5,468 bases of DNA, taken from an uncultured Oscillospiraceae bacterium. GTDB lineage: Bacteria; Bacillota; Clostridia; Oscillospirales; Ruminococcaceae. Shown here one piece after another: positions 1 through 5,468 of the stretch. The notes under the pieces were generated by a model, which worked only from the letters and a program-made list of their open reading frames with translations, had not been told where the DNA came from and ran no database searches. Every line of letters begins with the position of its first letter. Position 1 is the first letter of the stretch. A program made the position numbers and the translations under genes. The stretch spans positions 1 through 5,468 of the forward strand of contig CAKSJL010000104.1 in the NCBI GenBank assembly GCA_934463345.1, given 5' to 3'.

Positions 1-255
1 ATACTAATTCTGTCACCCATTGTCGCTGGAAATCACCAGTTTCATAATGCCAATGTACTTGGAAAAGCAAATGCTGCTATTGTATACGAACAGAAAAATG
101 TAACAAATGAACTTATGATAAAAACTATAAGTGAATTTTATAACAACAGACAAAAACTTGAAATCATGTCTGTAAATGCAGCTGAACTTGCTGTAAGAGA
201 TACAAACGACAGAATATATTCTGTTGTTGAAGAACTTGCTTCATTGAAAAAGTAA
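1..255 (+). CDS. murG: MurG, C-terminal fragment (5' end outside window)
   Basis: UDP-N-acetylglucosamine:undecaprenyl-pyrophosphoryl-MurNAc-pentapeptide GlcNAc transferase. It converts lipid I to lipid II on the inner face of the cytoplasmic membrane. Only the last 84 codons are present, in frame 1, ending in TAA at 253-255. The fragment opens with SPIVAGNHQFHNA (about residues 5-17 of the fragment), which matches the conserved C-domain segment of Gram-positive MurG (P-x-V-x-x-N-H-Q-x-x-N-A) that contacts UDP-GlcNAc. The rest is helical and charged (ISEFYNNRQKLEIM...), as in the C-terminal helices of the family. The following murA and ftsQ fit the usual clostridial dcw order and support the call. 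The gene is truncated by the window edge, not broken. The match is by recognised motif, with no alignment run. Confidence 0.9.
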   Translation: MLILSPIVAGNHQFHNANVLGKANAAIVYEQKNVTNELMIKTISEFYNNRQKLEIMSVNAAELAVRDTNDRIYSVVEELASLKK

Positions 256-263
256 CAGATCTT

Positions 264-303
264 ACTGCCAAAGCATAATATAAGGTAAAAGTGCTTTGGT
301 GGT
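264..303 (+). promoter_or_regulatory. Candidate RNA hairpin masking the murA ribosome binding site
   Basis: In the 54-bp murG-murA gap, CCAAAGCA (268-275) is perfectly complementary to TGCTTTGG (292-299). The pairing extends outward through two G-U wobbles (267/300 and 266/301) and two Watson-Crick pairs (265/302 and 264/303), giving a stem of about 12 bp with a 16-nt loop. The 3' arm runs into GGTGGTG (301-306 region), the only Shine-Dalgarno-like sequence before the murA ATG at 310. No T-run follows, so it is not a standard terminator. It could limit or couple murA translation, or act as an mRNA processing site. The pairing is visible in the sequence; the function is inference. Confidence 0.5.
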
Positions 304-309
304 GGTGAA

Positions 310-1569
310 ATGTCTGAACAGAAACTGATAATAGAGGGTGGCAATCCTTTAAATGGTGAGTTAAAAATACAAGGTGCTAAAAATAGTGTTCTTCCTATAA
401 TAGCAGCATCTGTAATGTGTTCCGGAGATACAATACTTGAAAACTGTCCTGAAATAACTGATGCATATGCCTCATTAAGGATTATGACTCATCTTGGGTT
501 TAAGTGCAGTTTTAAGGAAAATGTCATGATGGTTAAACAGGGGAGTAATGTCGTAACAGATATTCCAGATGAGCTTATGCGTGAAATGCGTTCGTCTATT
601 ATTTATATGGGGGCATTGCTCAGTGCATACGGCGAATGTACTATTACTTTTCCCGGAGGCTGCGAACTTGGTCCAAGACCAATTGATATGCATATAACTG
701 CATTAAAAAAAATGGGTGCTAAAATTAACGATGAATATGGAGTTATAAAGTGTAAAGCTGGAAATGGTCTTCATGGTGCAAAAATAAATCTTGATTATCC
801 GTCTGTAGGGACAACAGAAAACATAATTCTTGCTGCTGTTCTTGCAAAAGGTGAAACAATAATATGCAATGCTGCGCGAGAACCGGAAATTACTGATTTG
901 GTAGAATTTCTTAATATATGCGGTGCAAAAATCAGATGTACCGGAAGTGGCACAATTGTTATTGAAGGTGTCAGAAAGCTTCATGGCTGTACATACTCAA
1001 TAATGCCCGATCGAATAGCAGCAGCGACCTATATTTCTGCTGCTGTTTCAACCAGAGGAGAAATAATTCTTTCTGATATCAATGTTTCGGTTTGTGACAG
1101 TTATATCTCTGTGTTTGAAAAAATGGGATGTAAGATTTATGGACATGAAAATAGGATATACGTCAACGCAAAGGTTAAACCCCGGGGAGTAGATAGAATT
1201 ACAACAATGCCGCATCCCGGATTCCCGACTGATGCTCAGGCAGTTATTATGGCTGCACTCTGCAAAGCCTCTGGCAATAGTATATTTGTGGAAAATATAT
1301 TTGAGAATCGTTATAGACATGTAGATGCTATTGTAAAAATGGGGGCTGATATTAAGGTTATTGGCAAGGCTGCTGTTGTGAACGGAACTGAAAAGCTTTA
1401 TGGTGCAAAGGTTTCAGCAACTGATCTGCGGGGAGGTGCCGCTATGGCTGTTGCCGGACTTGGTGCTGAAGGTATAACTGAAATATCTGATATTCACCAT
1501 ATTGACAGGGGATATGAAAACTTTGAAAAATCGCTTTCTGTATTAGGAGGAAAGATTTATAGAGTATAA
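310..1569 (+). CDS. murA: UDP-N-acetylglucosamine 1-carboxyvinyltransferase MurA
   Basis: Cytoplasmic enzyme that transfers enolpyruvate from phosphoenolpyruvate to UDP-GlcNAc, the first committed step of peptidoglycan synthesis. The protein is 419 residues, the usual family length, with the duplicated inside-out alpha/beta barrel architecture of EPSP-synthase relatives. Visible motifs: the N-terminal GAKN (K24, N25) that binds substrate; MRSSI (R94); the active-site loop GGCELGPRPID with the catalytic Cys118, followed by R123; PGFPTDAQ with the general-base candidate Asp308; DLRGGAA (R374); and HIDRGYE (R400) near the C-terminus. Cys at the loop position is the form normally inactivated by fosfomycin, whereas natural resistance usually goes with Asp there. 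The ATG at 310 follows a modest GGTGGTG Shine-Dalgarno that may be masked by the upstream hairpin. The gene lies 54 bp after murG and 40 bp before ftsQ, so it is probably co-transcribed. Many Firmicutes carry a second MurA elsewhere, so this may be one of two. Confidence 0.97.
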   Translation: MSEQKLIIEGGNPLNGELKIQGAKNSVLPIIAASVMCSGDTILENCPEITDAYASLRIMTHLGFKCSFKENVMMVKQGSNVVTDIPDELMREMRSSIIYMGALLSAYGECTITFPGGCELGPRPIDMHITALKKMGAKINDEYGVIKCKAGNGLHGAKINLDYPSVGTTENIILAAVLAKGETIICNAAREPEITDLVEFLNICGAKIRCTGSGTIVIEGVRKLHGCTYSIMPDRIAAATYISAAVSTRGEIILSDINVSVCDSYISVFEKMGCKIYGHENRIYVNAKVKPRGVDRITTMPHPGFPTDAQAVIMAALCKASGNSIFVENIFENRYRHVDAIVKMGADIKVIGKAAVVNGTEKLYGAKVSATDLRGGAAMAVAGLGAEGITEISDIHHIDRGYENFEKSLSVLGGKIYRV

Positions 1570-1609
1570 GTCCCGATAATCATGAACTATAGCTTAAAGG
1601 AAGATAAAA

Positions 1610-2653
1610 ATGAGAGATGTTGTAAAAACGAATGTTAAGAGAGAAGAAAACAGAAAACGCAAAAGACGCCGCAAACGTCATACACCATTTTATCTCTTTT
1701 TAGTGATTCTTATGGTTATTAGTATTGGAGTACTTCTCTCTGTAACATTATTGTTTAATGTTAAAAACATAGTAGTCAAAGGCGATGTTGACTATAAAAA
1801 TGAAGACATTATACGAATGTCCGGAATAAGTTCAGGTGATAATCTTGTAAGACTTGACTCTCAAAAAGCAGCAGATAGAATTCTTTCAAGCATGATATAT
1901 ATTGAAAATGCAGAAATAAACAAACAATATCCGGGTACACTTGTAATAAACGTTTCAAGATGCATATCAACTGCAAATATTGAATGTGATGATGGATATC
2001 TTGTGATTTCAGAAAAAGGAAAGATTCTTGATAAGGTAAAAGAACAATCAGATGATCTTATACTTATAAAAGGGTTTGAATCCTCAAATGATATTCTTGG
2101 AACATATATTAAATCAAATGATGAGCAAAAAGATATTATTGTTCAGGAAATACTGGATCTGACTTCAAAAGATGAAAAGCATAAAATAACAGCTGTAGAT
2201 ATGACGGATAAATACGACATTAACATAAATTATGGAAACCGCATAACTTTTGATATGGGTAATTCCAATGATATTTCATATAAACTCAATCTTGCCGGAA
2301 CTGTACTTGACAAGATTGGTGATGAACAAAAAGGCACTATGACAATGGTAGGCACAAATCAGATTTCATTTCGTGAAGCTGGCAGCAACAAAAAAACAGA
2401 GTCAGGTAATAATAAAATTCCTGTTAACCTTGAAGATATGCCGTCAACTGAAGCAACCGATTCACAAAGCAGTGATGATTTAGATGATGAAGAAGCCTAT
2501 GATGAAAATTATAATAATGATGCGTATTCAGAAGACGGATATAATGAGGATGTTTATAATGAAGATCAGGTTTCTGAAGAAGATTATTATTATGAAGATC
2601 AGAATGAGTACTACGATGAAGGTGGAGCTGATGAAGAACCTGCCGTAGAATAA
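1610..2653 (+). CDS. ftsQ: FtsQ/DivIB-type cell division protein with acidic Tyr-rich tail
   Basis: Bitopic divisome protein that, with FtsL and FtsB/DivIC, links early and late division proteins and controls septal peptidoglycan synthesis. The layout is canonical: a short, very basic cytoplasmic N-terminus (residues 12-24, nearly all Arg/Lys), one membrane helix (about 26-49), a POTRA domain (about 50-118, starting FNVKNIVVKGD and ending YPGTLVINVSR), then the beta domain (about 119-255). The rest is atypical: a polar linker (256-288) and then a tail of residues 289-347 with 27 Asp/Glu, 10 Tyr, many Asn and no Lys or Arg. The ATG at 1610 has a strong AAAGGAAG site (1596-1603) six bases upstream. 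It is the last gene of the cluster here, followed 12 bp later by a terminator. Sequence identity in this family is low, so the call rests on architecture, the POTRA motifs and the position after murG-murA. Confidence 0.9.
   Translation: MRDVVKTNVKREENRKRKRRRKRHTPFYLFLVILMVISIGVLLSVTLLFNVKNIVVKGDVDYKNEDIIRMSGISSGDNLVRLDSQKAADRILSSMIYIENAEINKQYPGTLVINVSRCISTANIECDDGYLVISEKGKILDKVKEQSDDLILIKGFESSNDILGTYIKSNDEQKDIIVQEILDLTSKDEKHKITAVDMTDKYDININYGNRITFDMGNSNDISYKLNLAGTVLDKIGDEQKGTMTMVGTNQISFREAGSNKKTESGNNKIPVNLEDMPSTEATDSQSSDDLDDEEAYDENYNNDAYSEDGYNEDVYNEDQVSEEDYYYEDQNEYYDEGGADEEPAVE
2474..2650 (+). repeat. Low-complexity coding repeat: Asp/Glu/Tyr/Asn-rich tail of FtsQ
   Basis: This is the 3' end of ftsQ. 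It encodes 59 residues built from imperfect YNED / YDEN / YYED units such as GYNEDVYNEDQ and YYYEDQNEYYDE. At the DNA level the stretch is almost all GAA, GAT, TAT and AAT codons, and the 11-mer ATGAAGATCAG occurs twice (2559-2569 and 2592-2602). The repeat could grow or shrink by slippage without losing frame. The segment is predicted to be disordered and outside the membrane. Confidence 0.75.
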
Positions 2654-2665
2654 GATATTATATTA

Positions 2666-2704
2666 AAAAACTGCTTAACCATTAGCTTTGGTTAAGCAGT
2701 TTTT
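2666..2704. terminator. Bidirectional intrinsic terminator between ftsQ and the - strand operon
   Basis: A perfect 15-bp inverted repeat: the left arm is AAAAACTGCTTAACC (2666-2680), the loop is ATTAGCTTT (2681-2689) and the right arm is GGTTAAGCAGTTTTT (2690-2704). The T-run at the right serves + strand transcripts from ftsQ, and the A-run at the left (2665-2670) gives a U-run for - strand transcripts. It starts 12 bp after the ftsQ stop and lies one base after the stop of the opposing gene (TAG, 2708-2706), so one hairpin ends both convergent operons. Confidence 0.93.
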
Positions 2705-2705
2705 A

Positions 2706-3263
2706 CTATTCGTTTTTTTTACTTGTATTTCCACCTTTTAACTTTACAACAGTCAAAATCACCATTATAATTAAAAAAATTGATGTTATAATAGTAAATA
2801 TTATAACTTTATTATTTTTTATTGCATTATCCGGCAGGGAAGAAGATTTAAATAAAATTTTTCGGTCATACCATTTTTGCTTTTTAAAGCTGTATGCAGT
2901 ACAGTCAATTTCCTTATCAAGTCCCTCAACAGGTACTTCATATGTATACTTACCGTCATTATCTTCTTCATAGTAAATAAAATCAGACTCAGGTGAATTA
3001 ATAGCCTCATTGCCTGTACCCATATAAAGCTTTTCATATCCTTTACCGCTTAAAGTCATAACAGCAGTCATTTTATTATCCTGCACTTTCAGCTCACATT
3101 TCACTATTCTAAACATTGATGAGCTTGATTCAACTTCTATGTTGTAAGTTCCATTATTTAAAGAATCTGCAAAAATAGTTTTTTTATCAGAAGCAGAAAC
3201 TGTAAATGACATTAAAATACATGATGTTATCAAGAGACTCAATATTGATACAATTTTTTTCAC
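2706..3263 (-). CDS. Secreted, membrane-anchored protein with NEAT-like domain
   Basis: A 185-residue surface protein. A signal peptide (about 1-24, MKKIVSILSLLITSCILMSF then VSA) is followed by a beta-rich domain (about 30-140), a short spacer, one membrane helix (about 152-173) and a basic tail (KLKGGNTSKKNE). The domain starts NGTYNIEVE, continues with a strand resembling the NEAT 'L-x-V-x-x-x-K-x-x-A' pattern (ELKVQDNKMTAVMTLSG), then GYEKLYMG, and ends with KYTYEVPVEGLDKEIDCTAY and WYDRKILFKS. This matches NEAT and NEAT-like domains found in clostridial haem/iron loci. The canonical YxxxY haem-ligand pair is not intact: near the last strand it reads YDRKI. The membrane helix with a positive tail replaces a sortase signal. 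The start is GTG at 3263 with GGAG (3273-3270) six bases before it; the nearby ATG at 3265 is followed at once by TGA. It begins 14 bp after the cbiK stop, so the two are probably translated from one mRNA. The NEAT-like assignment is from pattern memory and the ligand is unknown. Confidence 0.65.
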   Translation of the reverse strand: MKKIVSILSLLITSCILMSFTVSASDKKTIFADSLNNGTYNIEVESSSSMFRIVKCELKVQDNKMTAVMTLSGKGYEKLYMGTGNEAINSPESDFIYYEEDNDGKYTYEVPVEGLDKEIDCTAYSFKKQKWYDRKILFKSSSLPDNAIKNNKVIIFTIITSIFLIIMVILTVVKLKGGNTSKKNE

Positions 3264-3277
3264 ATTGCTCTCCGGTT

Positions 3278-4180
3278 TTACTTTAATGAATCAATTGCTG
3301 CCTGAACATGTGAAACATACATTTTCTGTACTTCCTCAAGTTCTCCAAGTCCTCTTAAAAGACATTCAACCTCATAGCCTTCATCTTCAAATGTTTTTTT
3401 CCACGATCCGTCTTCATCACCAGCCATGTCATTATTTGCATGATCACCAGCTACGACCATAAGAGGTTCAAGAACAACCTTTGAATAATTTCCTGCCTTT
3501 ACAGAAGCAACTACATCATCCAGCGATGGTGTTGCTTCAACAGTACCTACATAGTAGTTGTTGGCGCCGGATTCGGTAAATGTATCAGCAAGCTTTGCAT
3601 ATGAAGAATTGGAATCGTGTTCTGTACCATGCCCCATAAATACAATTGCTGTTCCTTCTTTATTATATTCACTTGTTTCAGATGTTAATGCATTTACAAG
3701 TGTTTTATAGTCATCGTCAGATGTAAGAAGCGGAGACCCCATTGCAACCTTATCAAATTTGTCCTTGTATGTTTCAACGGCAGCTGCAAGGTCATCATAT
3801 TCATAACCACTCATAATATGTGTTGGCTGTACAACAACGGTTTTGACTCCGTCTGAAACGAGTCTGTCAAATGCCTGATCAACATTGTCAGTTTCAATAT
3901 TGTCTCTTTCTTTTAGAATATCAATTACAGTCTGACTTGTAAAAGCTCTTCTTACCTCATAATCCGGATATGCATCAGCTATTGACTTTTCAATTGCTCC
4001 AATTGTTTTCTCACGACTGTCATTATAGCTTGTGCCAAAGCTTACAGTCAGGATAACTGGTTTTTGCTCATTTGCAGCAGTTGAAGATTTTGAGGATTCA
4101 TCACTTTTTCCGCATCCTCCAAACATAAATGCAGCAGTCATAAGCACAGCAGTAAGTAATGCTCTTTTTTTGATTTTCAT
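3278..4180 (-). CDS. cbiK: CbiK-type sirohydrochlorin cobaltochelatase, extracellular lipoprotein form
   Basis: A class II chelatase-fold protein. Cytoplasmic CbiK inserts Co2+ into sirohydrochlorin in anaerobic cobalamin synthesis, but this copy is exported. It has a basic start (MKIKKR), a hydrophobic stretch and a lipobox ending FGGC with the lipidated Cys23, followed by a Ser/Lys/Glu-rich linker (24-40). The mature part (about 41-300) covers the whole CbiK fold: ILTVSFGTSYNDSR near 43-56, VQPTHIMSGYEYDD (His121), MGHGTEH (His184), GTVEATPS (Glu215) and VAGDHANNDMAGDEDGSW (His247). His184, Glu215 and His247 correspond to the metal and catalytic residues known in the family. A periplasmic CbiK of Desulfovibrio vulgaris is known to bind haem b, so a haem or metal-handling role outside the membrane is plausible. 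The ATG at 4180 follows AGAAAGGA (4196-4189) by eight bases. Genes upstream and downstream are an ABC importer and a NEAT-like protein, not cobalamin synthesis genes. Family call sure; role inferred. Confidence 0.93.
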   Translation of the reverse strand: MKIKKRALLTAVLMTAAFMFGGCGKSDESSKSSTAANEQKPVILTVSFGTSYNDSREKTIGAIEKSIADAYPDYEVRRAFTSQTVIDILKERDNIETDNVDQAFDRLVSDGVKTVVVQPTHIMSGYEYDDLAAAVETYKDKFDKVAMGSPLLTSDDDYKTLVNALTSETSEYNKEGTAIVFMGHGTEHDSNSSYAKLADTFTESGANNYYVGTVEATPSLDDVVASVKAGNYSKVVLEPLMVVAGDHANNDMAGDEDGSWKKTFEDEGYEVECLLRGLGELEEVQKMYVSHVQAAIDSLK

Positions 4181-4219
4181 AATTTTTTTCCTTTCTCAGT
4201 ACTAATTATTTTTATTAAA

Positions 4220-4238
4220 ACTTAATATGATATTAAGT
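4220..4238. promoter_or_regulatory. Perfect 19-bp palindrome, candidate operator before cbiK
   Basis: ACTTAATATGATATTAAGT has 9-bp arms (4220-4228 and 4230-4238) perfectly complementary around a single central G. It lies in the 67-bp gap between the ATPase stop (4248) and the cbiK start (4180), about 40 bp upstream of the start codon. The 9-1-9 geometry is that of homodimeric repressor sites, including DtxR/IdeR-type metal regulators, but the sequence fits neither the DtxR consensus nor the classic Fur box. A one-base loop and AT-only stem ends make it a poor RNA hairpin. It could regulate an internal promoter for cbiK and the NEAT-like gene; no convincing -35/-10 pair is visible. Confidence 0.5.
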
Positions 4239-4247
4239 AATAACCAC

Positions 4248-5000
4248 TCAGCAAAAGTATTTATCAAACAGCTCATCTGAGATATTAAATAAATCCTTTA
4301 TTATTTTATCAGTAAATATTTCTGAAGGTGTTCCAAAATGACTTATTTTTCTGTTTTTTACACAAATCACATAATCTGAAATTTTTCTGGCGAAATCAAG
4401 CTCATGAATTGAAACTAATACAGCTATTTTTTCCTCATCCGCAAGTTTTCTTAATATCTCTAAAAAATGTATTTTATGATAGATATCAAGGTAAGATGTT
4501 GGCTCATCAAGAATAAGTATTTGTGGTTCCTGACAAACTGCTCTTGCAAGCATAACTCTTTGACGCTGACCATCACTTATCTTTGAAAATTCTTTATCTG
4601 AAAGCTCTGTTACCTCAACCATTTTAATTGCTTTTTCAACCGCCGCCTTATCATTAGGCATAAGTTTTCCAAGACGACCTGTGTAGGGATATCTTCCGGT
4701 TTCAATAACATTACGGCATGTCATTAATTCAGGTGATATTTTTTCTGTCAGTACAACCGAAAGCTTTTTAGCTTTCTCGTTTAAAGTCATTTTATTCAAA
4801 GATGTATTTTCAAAAAAAACATCTCCGTCAAGCTGTTTAAGATATCCGGCAATTGTTTTTAAAATGGTGGATTTTCCAGCTCCATTAGGTCCTATCAGAG
4901 TCATTATTTCTCCAGCTTTTAAATTAAAGCAAATGTCTTGTATAAGCGGCTTTTTATATCCAACAGAAAGATTGTTAACAAATAATTTTGCATTTTGCAT
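4248..5000 (-). CDS. ABC transporter ATPase, FecE/FhuC/BtuD family
   Basis: Cytoplasmic ATPase that powers a type II (Fec/Fhu/Btu) importer for iron chelates, haem or corrinoids. Motifs in order, numbered for the 251-residue form that counts the TTG codon at 5003: Walker A GPNGAGKST (38-46), GRYPYTGR (103-110, typical of this family), signature ISDGQRQRV (142-150; Asp replaces the first Gly of LSGGQ), Walker B ILILDEPTS (162-170), D-loop YLD and H-loop His200. The usual Q-loop Gln is replaced by VVLTEK (Thr86), a variant I recall from clostridial and archaeal relatives. The most likely start is ATG at 5000, giving 250 residues: AGGTG (5012-5008) is seven bases away, and TGATG makes a one-base overlap with the permease stop, a sign of translational coupling. 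The TTG at 5003 is less likely. The partner permease is directly upstream. The substrate is not readable from the ATPase. Confidence 0.94.
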   Translation of the reverse strand: MQNAKLFVNNLSVGYKKPLIQDICFNLKAGEIMTLIGPNGAGKSTILKTIAGYLKQLDGDVFFENTSLNKMTLNEKAKKLSVVLTEKISPELMTCRNVIETGRYPYTGRLGKLMPNDKAAVEKAIKMVEVTELSDKEFSKISDGQRQRVMLARAVCQEPQILILDEPTSYLDIYHKIHFLEILRKLADEEKIAVLVSIHELDFARKISDYVICVKNRKISHFGTPSEIFTDKIIKDLFNISDELFDKYFC

Positions 5001-5468
5001 CAAAATTCACCTTTTCTTTTGCGAATCATTACGATTATAACAATTGGTGCACCAAATATTGCGGTTACAGTACTTATACTCAATTCTGTAGGAGCAAACG
5101 CAGTTCTTGCAATCATATCACAAATCATACAGAAGATACTTCCCCCGATAAAACAACCTGGAATCATAATTAATGGTTTTGAGCTGTGAAATAATGCTTT
5201 TATAATATGAGGTGCAGCAATTCCAACAAATGATACCGGACCGGCAAATGCTGTTACACAAGCAGAAAAGAGTCCCGATAACAGAATAAGGCAAATGCGT
5301 AATAGTTTTATGTTTACACCAAGATTTTGTGCATAGTTTTCACCCAGTTGAAATGCACTCACAGGTTTTGACATCATAACCGTTATTGCCAGTGCAGGAA
5401 TAATAACAGCTGAGATTACTTTAACATTACTCATTGTCATTCCCGAAAATGTTCCCATTGACCAGTTA
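5000..5468 (-). CDS. FecCD-type ABC permease, C-terminal part (5' end outside window)
   Basis: Integral membrane subunit of an iron-siderophore/haem/cobalamin importer. The reading frame is open to the window edge, and 155 residues are present, about half of a typical FecCD protein of around 330. It starts NWSMGTFSG, matching the family's W-x-x-G-S/T motif, so the ATG at 5458 inside it is not the true start. It continues with a helix (about 15-33), FQLGENYAQNLGVN (39-52, the family's LGE-x-A-x-x-LG), a helix, GPVSFVGIAAPHI (76-88, the conserved G-x-x-FVG-x-x-x-PH segment forming the ATPase-contacting loop), GCFIGGSIFCMICDMIAR (104-121) and TELSISTVTAIFGAPIVI (127-144, the usual ELPVGIVTAxxGAPFF). 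It ends with a basic RKRKGEF tail. The stop TGA at 5002-5000 overlaps the ATG of the ATPase gene by one base. Confidence 0.94.
   Translation of the reverse strand, partial: NWSMGTFSGMTMSNVKVISAVIIPALAITVMMSKPVSAFQLGENYAQNLGVNIKLLRICLILLSGLFSACVTAFAGPVSFVGIAAPHIIKALFHSSKPLIMIPGCFIGGSIFCMICDMIARTAFAPTELSISTVTAIFGAPIVIIVMIRKRKGEF

Noticed and set aside
244..284. A promoter for murA in the murG-murA gap (TTGAAA with TAATAT/TATAAG)
   Set aside because: The spacing between the two elements is about 26 bp or more, too long for a standard promoter, and the gene order suggests read-through from upstream.
138..1320. Open frames on the - strand opposite murG and murA
   Set aside because: They lie antisense to strongly conserved genes, have no good ribosome binding sites, and their translations (many Cys, Phe, Ser and Ile) look like complement shadows.
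3263..3265. ATG at 3265 on the - strand as the start of the NEAT-like gene
   Set aside because: It is in another frame and is followed immediately by TGA. The GTG at 3263 is in frame and correctly spaced from GGAG.
2819..3462. Short open frames overlapping the NEAT-like and cbiK genes in other frames
   Set aside because: They are embedded in or opposite well-supported genes and show no recognisable protein features.
4220..4238. The palindrome as an intrinsic terminator after the ATPase gene
   Set aside because: A one-base loop and an almost all A-T stem would be unstable as RNA, and the T-run after it on the - strand is only four bases. An operator fits better.
4998..5003. TTG at 5003 as the ATPase start
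   Set aside because: It leaves only four bases between the AGGTG site and the start. ATG at 5000 has better spacing and the common TGATG overlap.
1..5468. CRISPR arrays, tRNA or rRNA genes, insertion sequences
   Set aside because: No regularly spaced repeats, no cloverleaf or rRNA-like stretches and no transposase motifs were seen on either strand; nearly all sequence is taken up by the genes listed.

Overview
The window reads as low-G+C Gram-positive DNA, most likely a gut-type clostridium (Ruminococcus/Oscillospiraceae or Lachnospiraceae-like). This is inferred from AT-rich codon use, strong purine-rich ribosome binding sites, the murG-murA-ftsQ order typical of clostridial division/cell-wall clusters, and a lipobox on an extracellular CbiK. 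Genus and species cannot be fixed from the sequence alone.

Left half, + strand (1-2653): the 3' end of a division and cell-wall (dcw) cluster. It holds the C-terminal 84 residues of MurG (lipid II synthesis), a complete MurA (first committed step of peptidoglycan synthesis) and a complete FtsQ/DivIB-type divisome protein. The FtsQ has a very basic cytoplasmic N-terminus and an unusual acidic, tyrosine-rich C-terminal tail. The murG-murA gap can form a long hairpin whose 3' arm covers the murA ribosome binding site. The cluster stops after ftsQ at a strong, symmetrical, bidirectional terminator (2666-2704); ftsZ does not follow.

Right half, - strand (2706-5468, transcribed right to left): an uptake operon for a metal or a metallo-tetrapyrrole. 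In transcription order it contains the C-terminal part of a FecCD-type membrane permease, its ATPase (overlapping by one base, TGATG), a lipoprotein form of the sirohydrochlorin/cobalt chelatase CbiK, and a small secreted, C-terminally membrane-anchored protein with a NEAT-like beta domain. A perfect 19-bp palindrome lies between the ATPase gene and cbiK and is a candidate operator.

Taken together, the right half suggests a surface module in which an anchored NEAT-like protein and an extracytoplasmic CbiK-fold lipoprotein work next to a Fec/Btu-type ABC importer, probably capturing haem, a corrinoid or another tetrapyrrole, or iron or cobalt. The substrate is inference. A dedicated solute-binding protein is not in the window and would be expected beyond position 5468.
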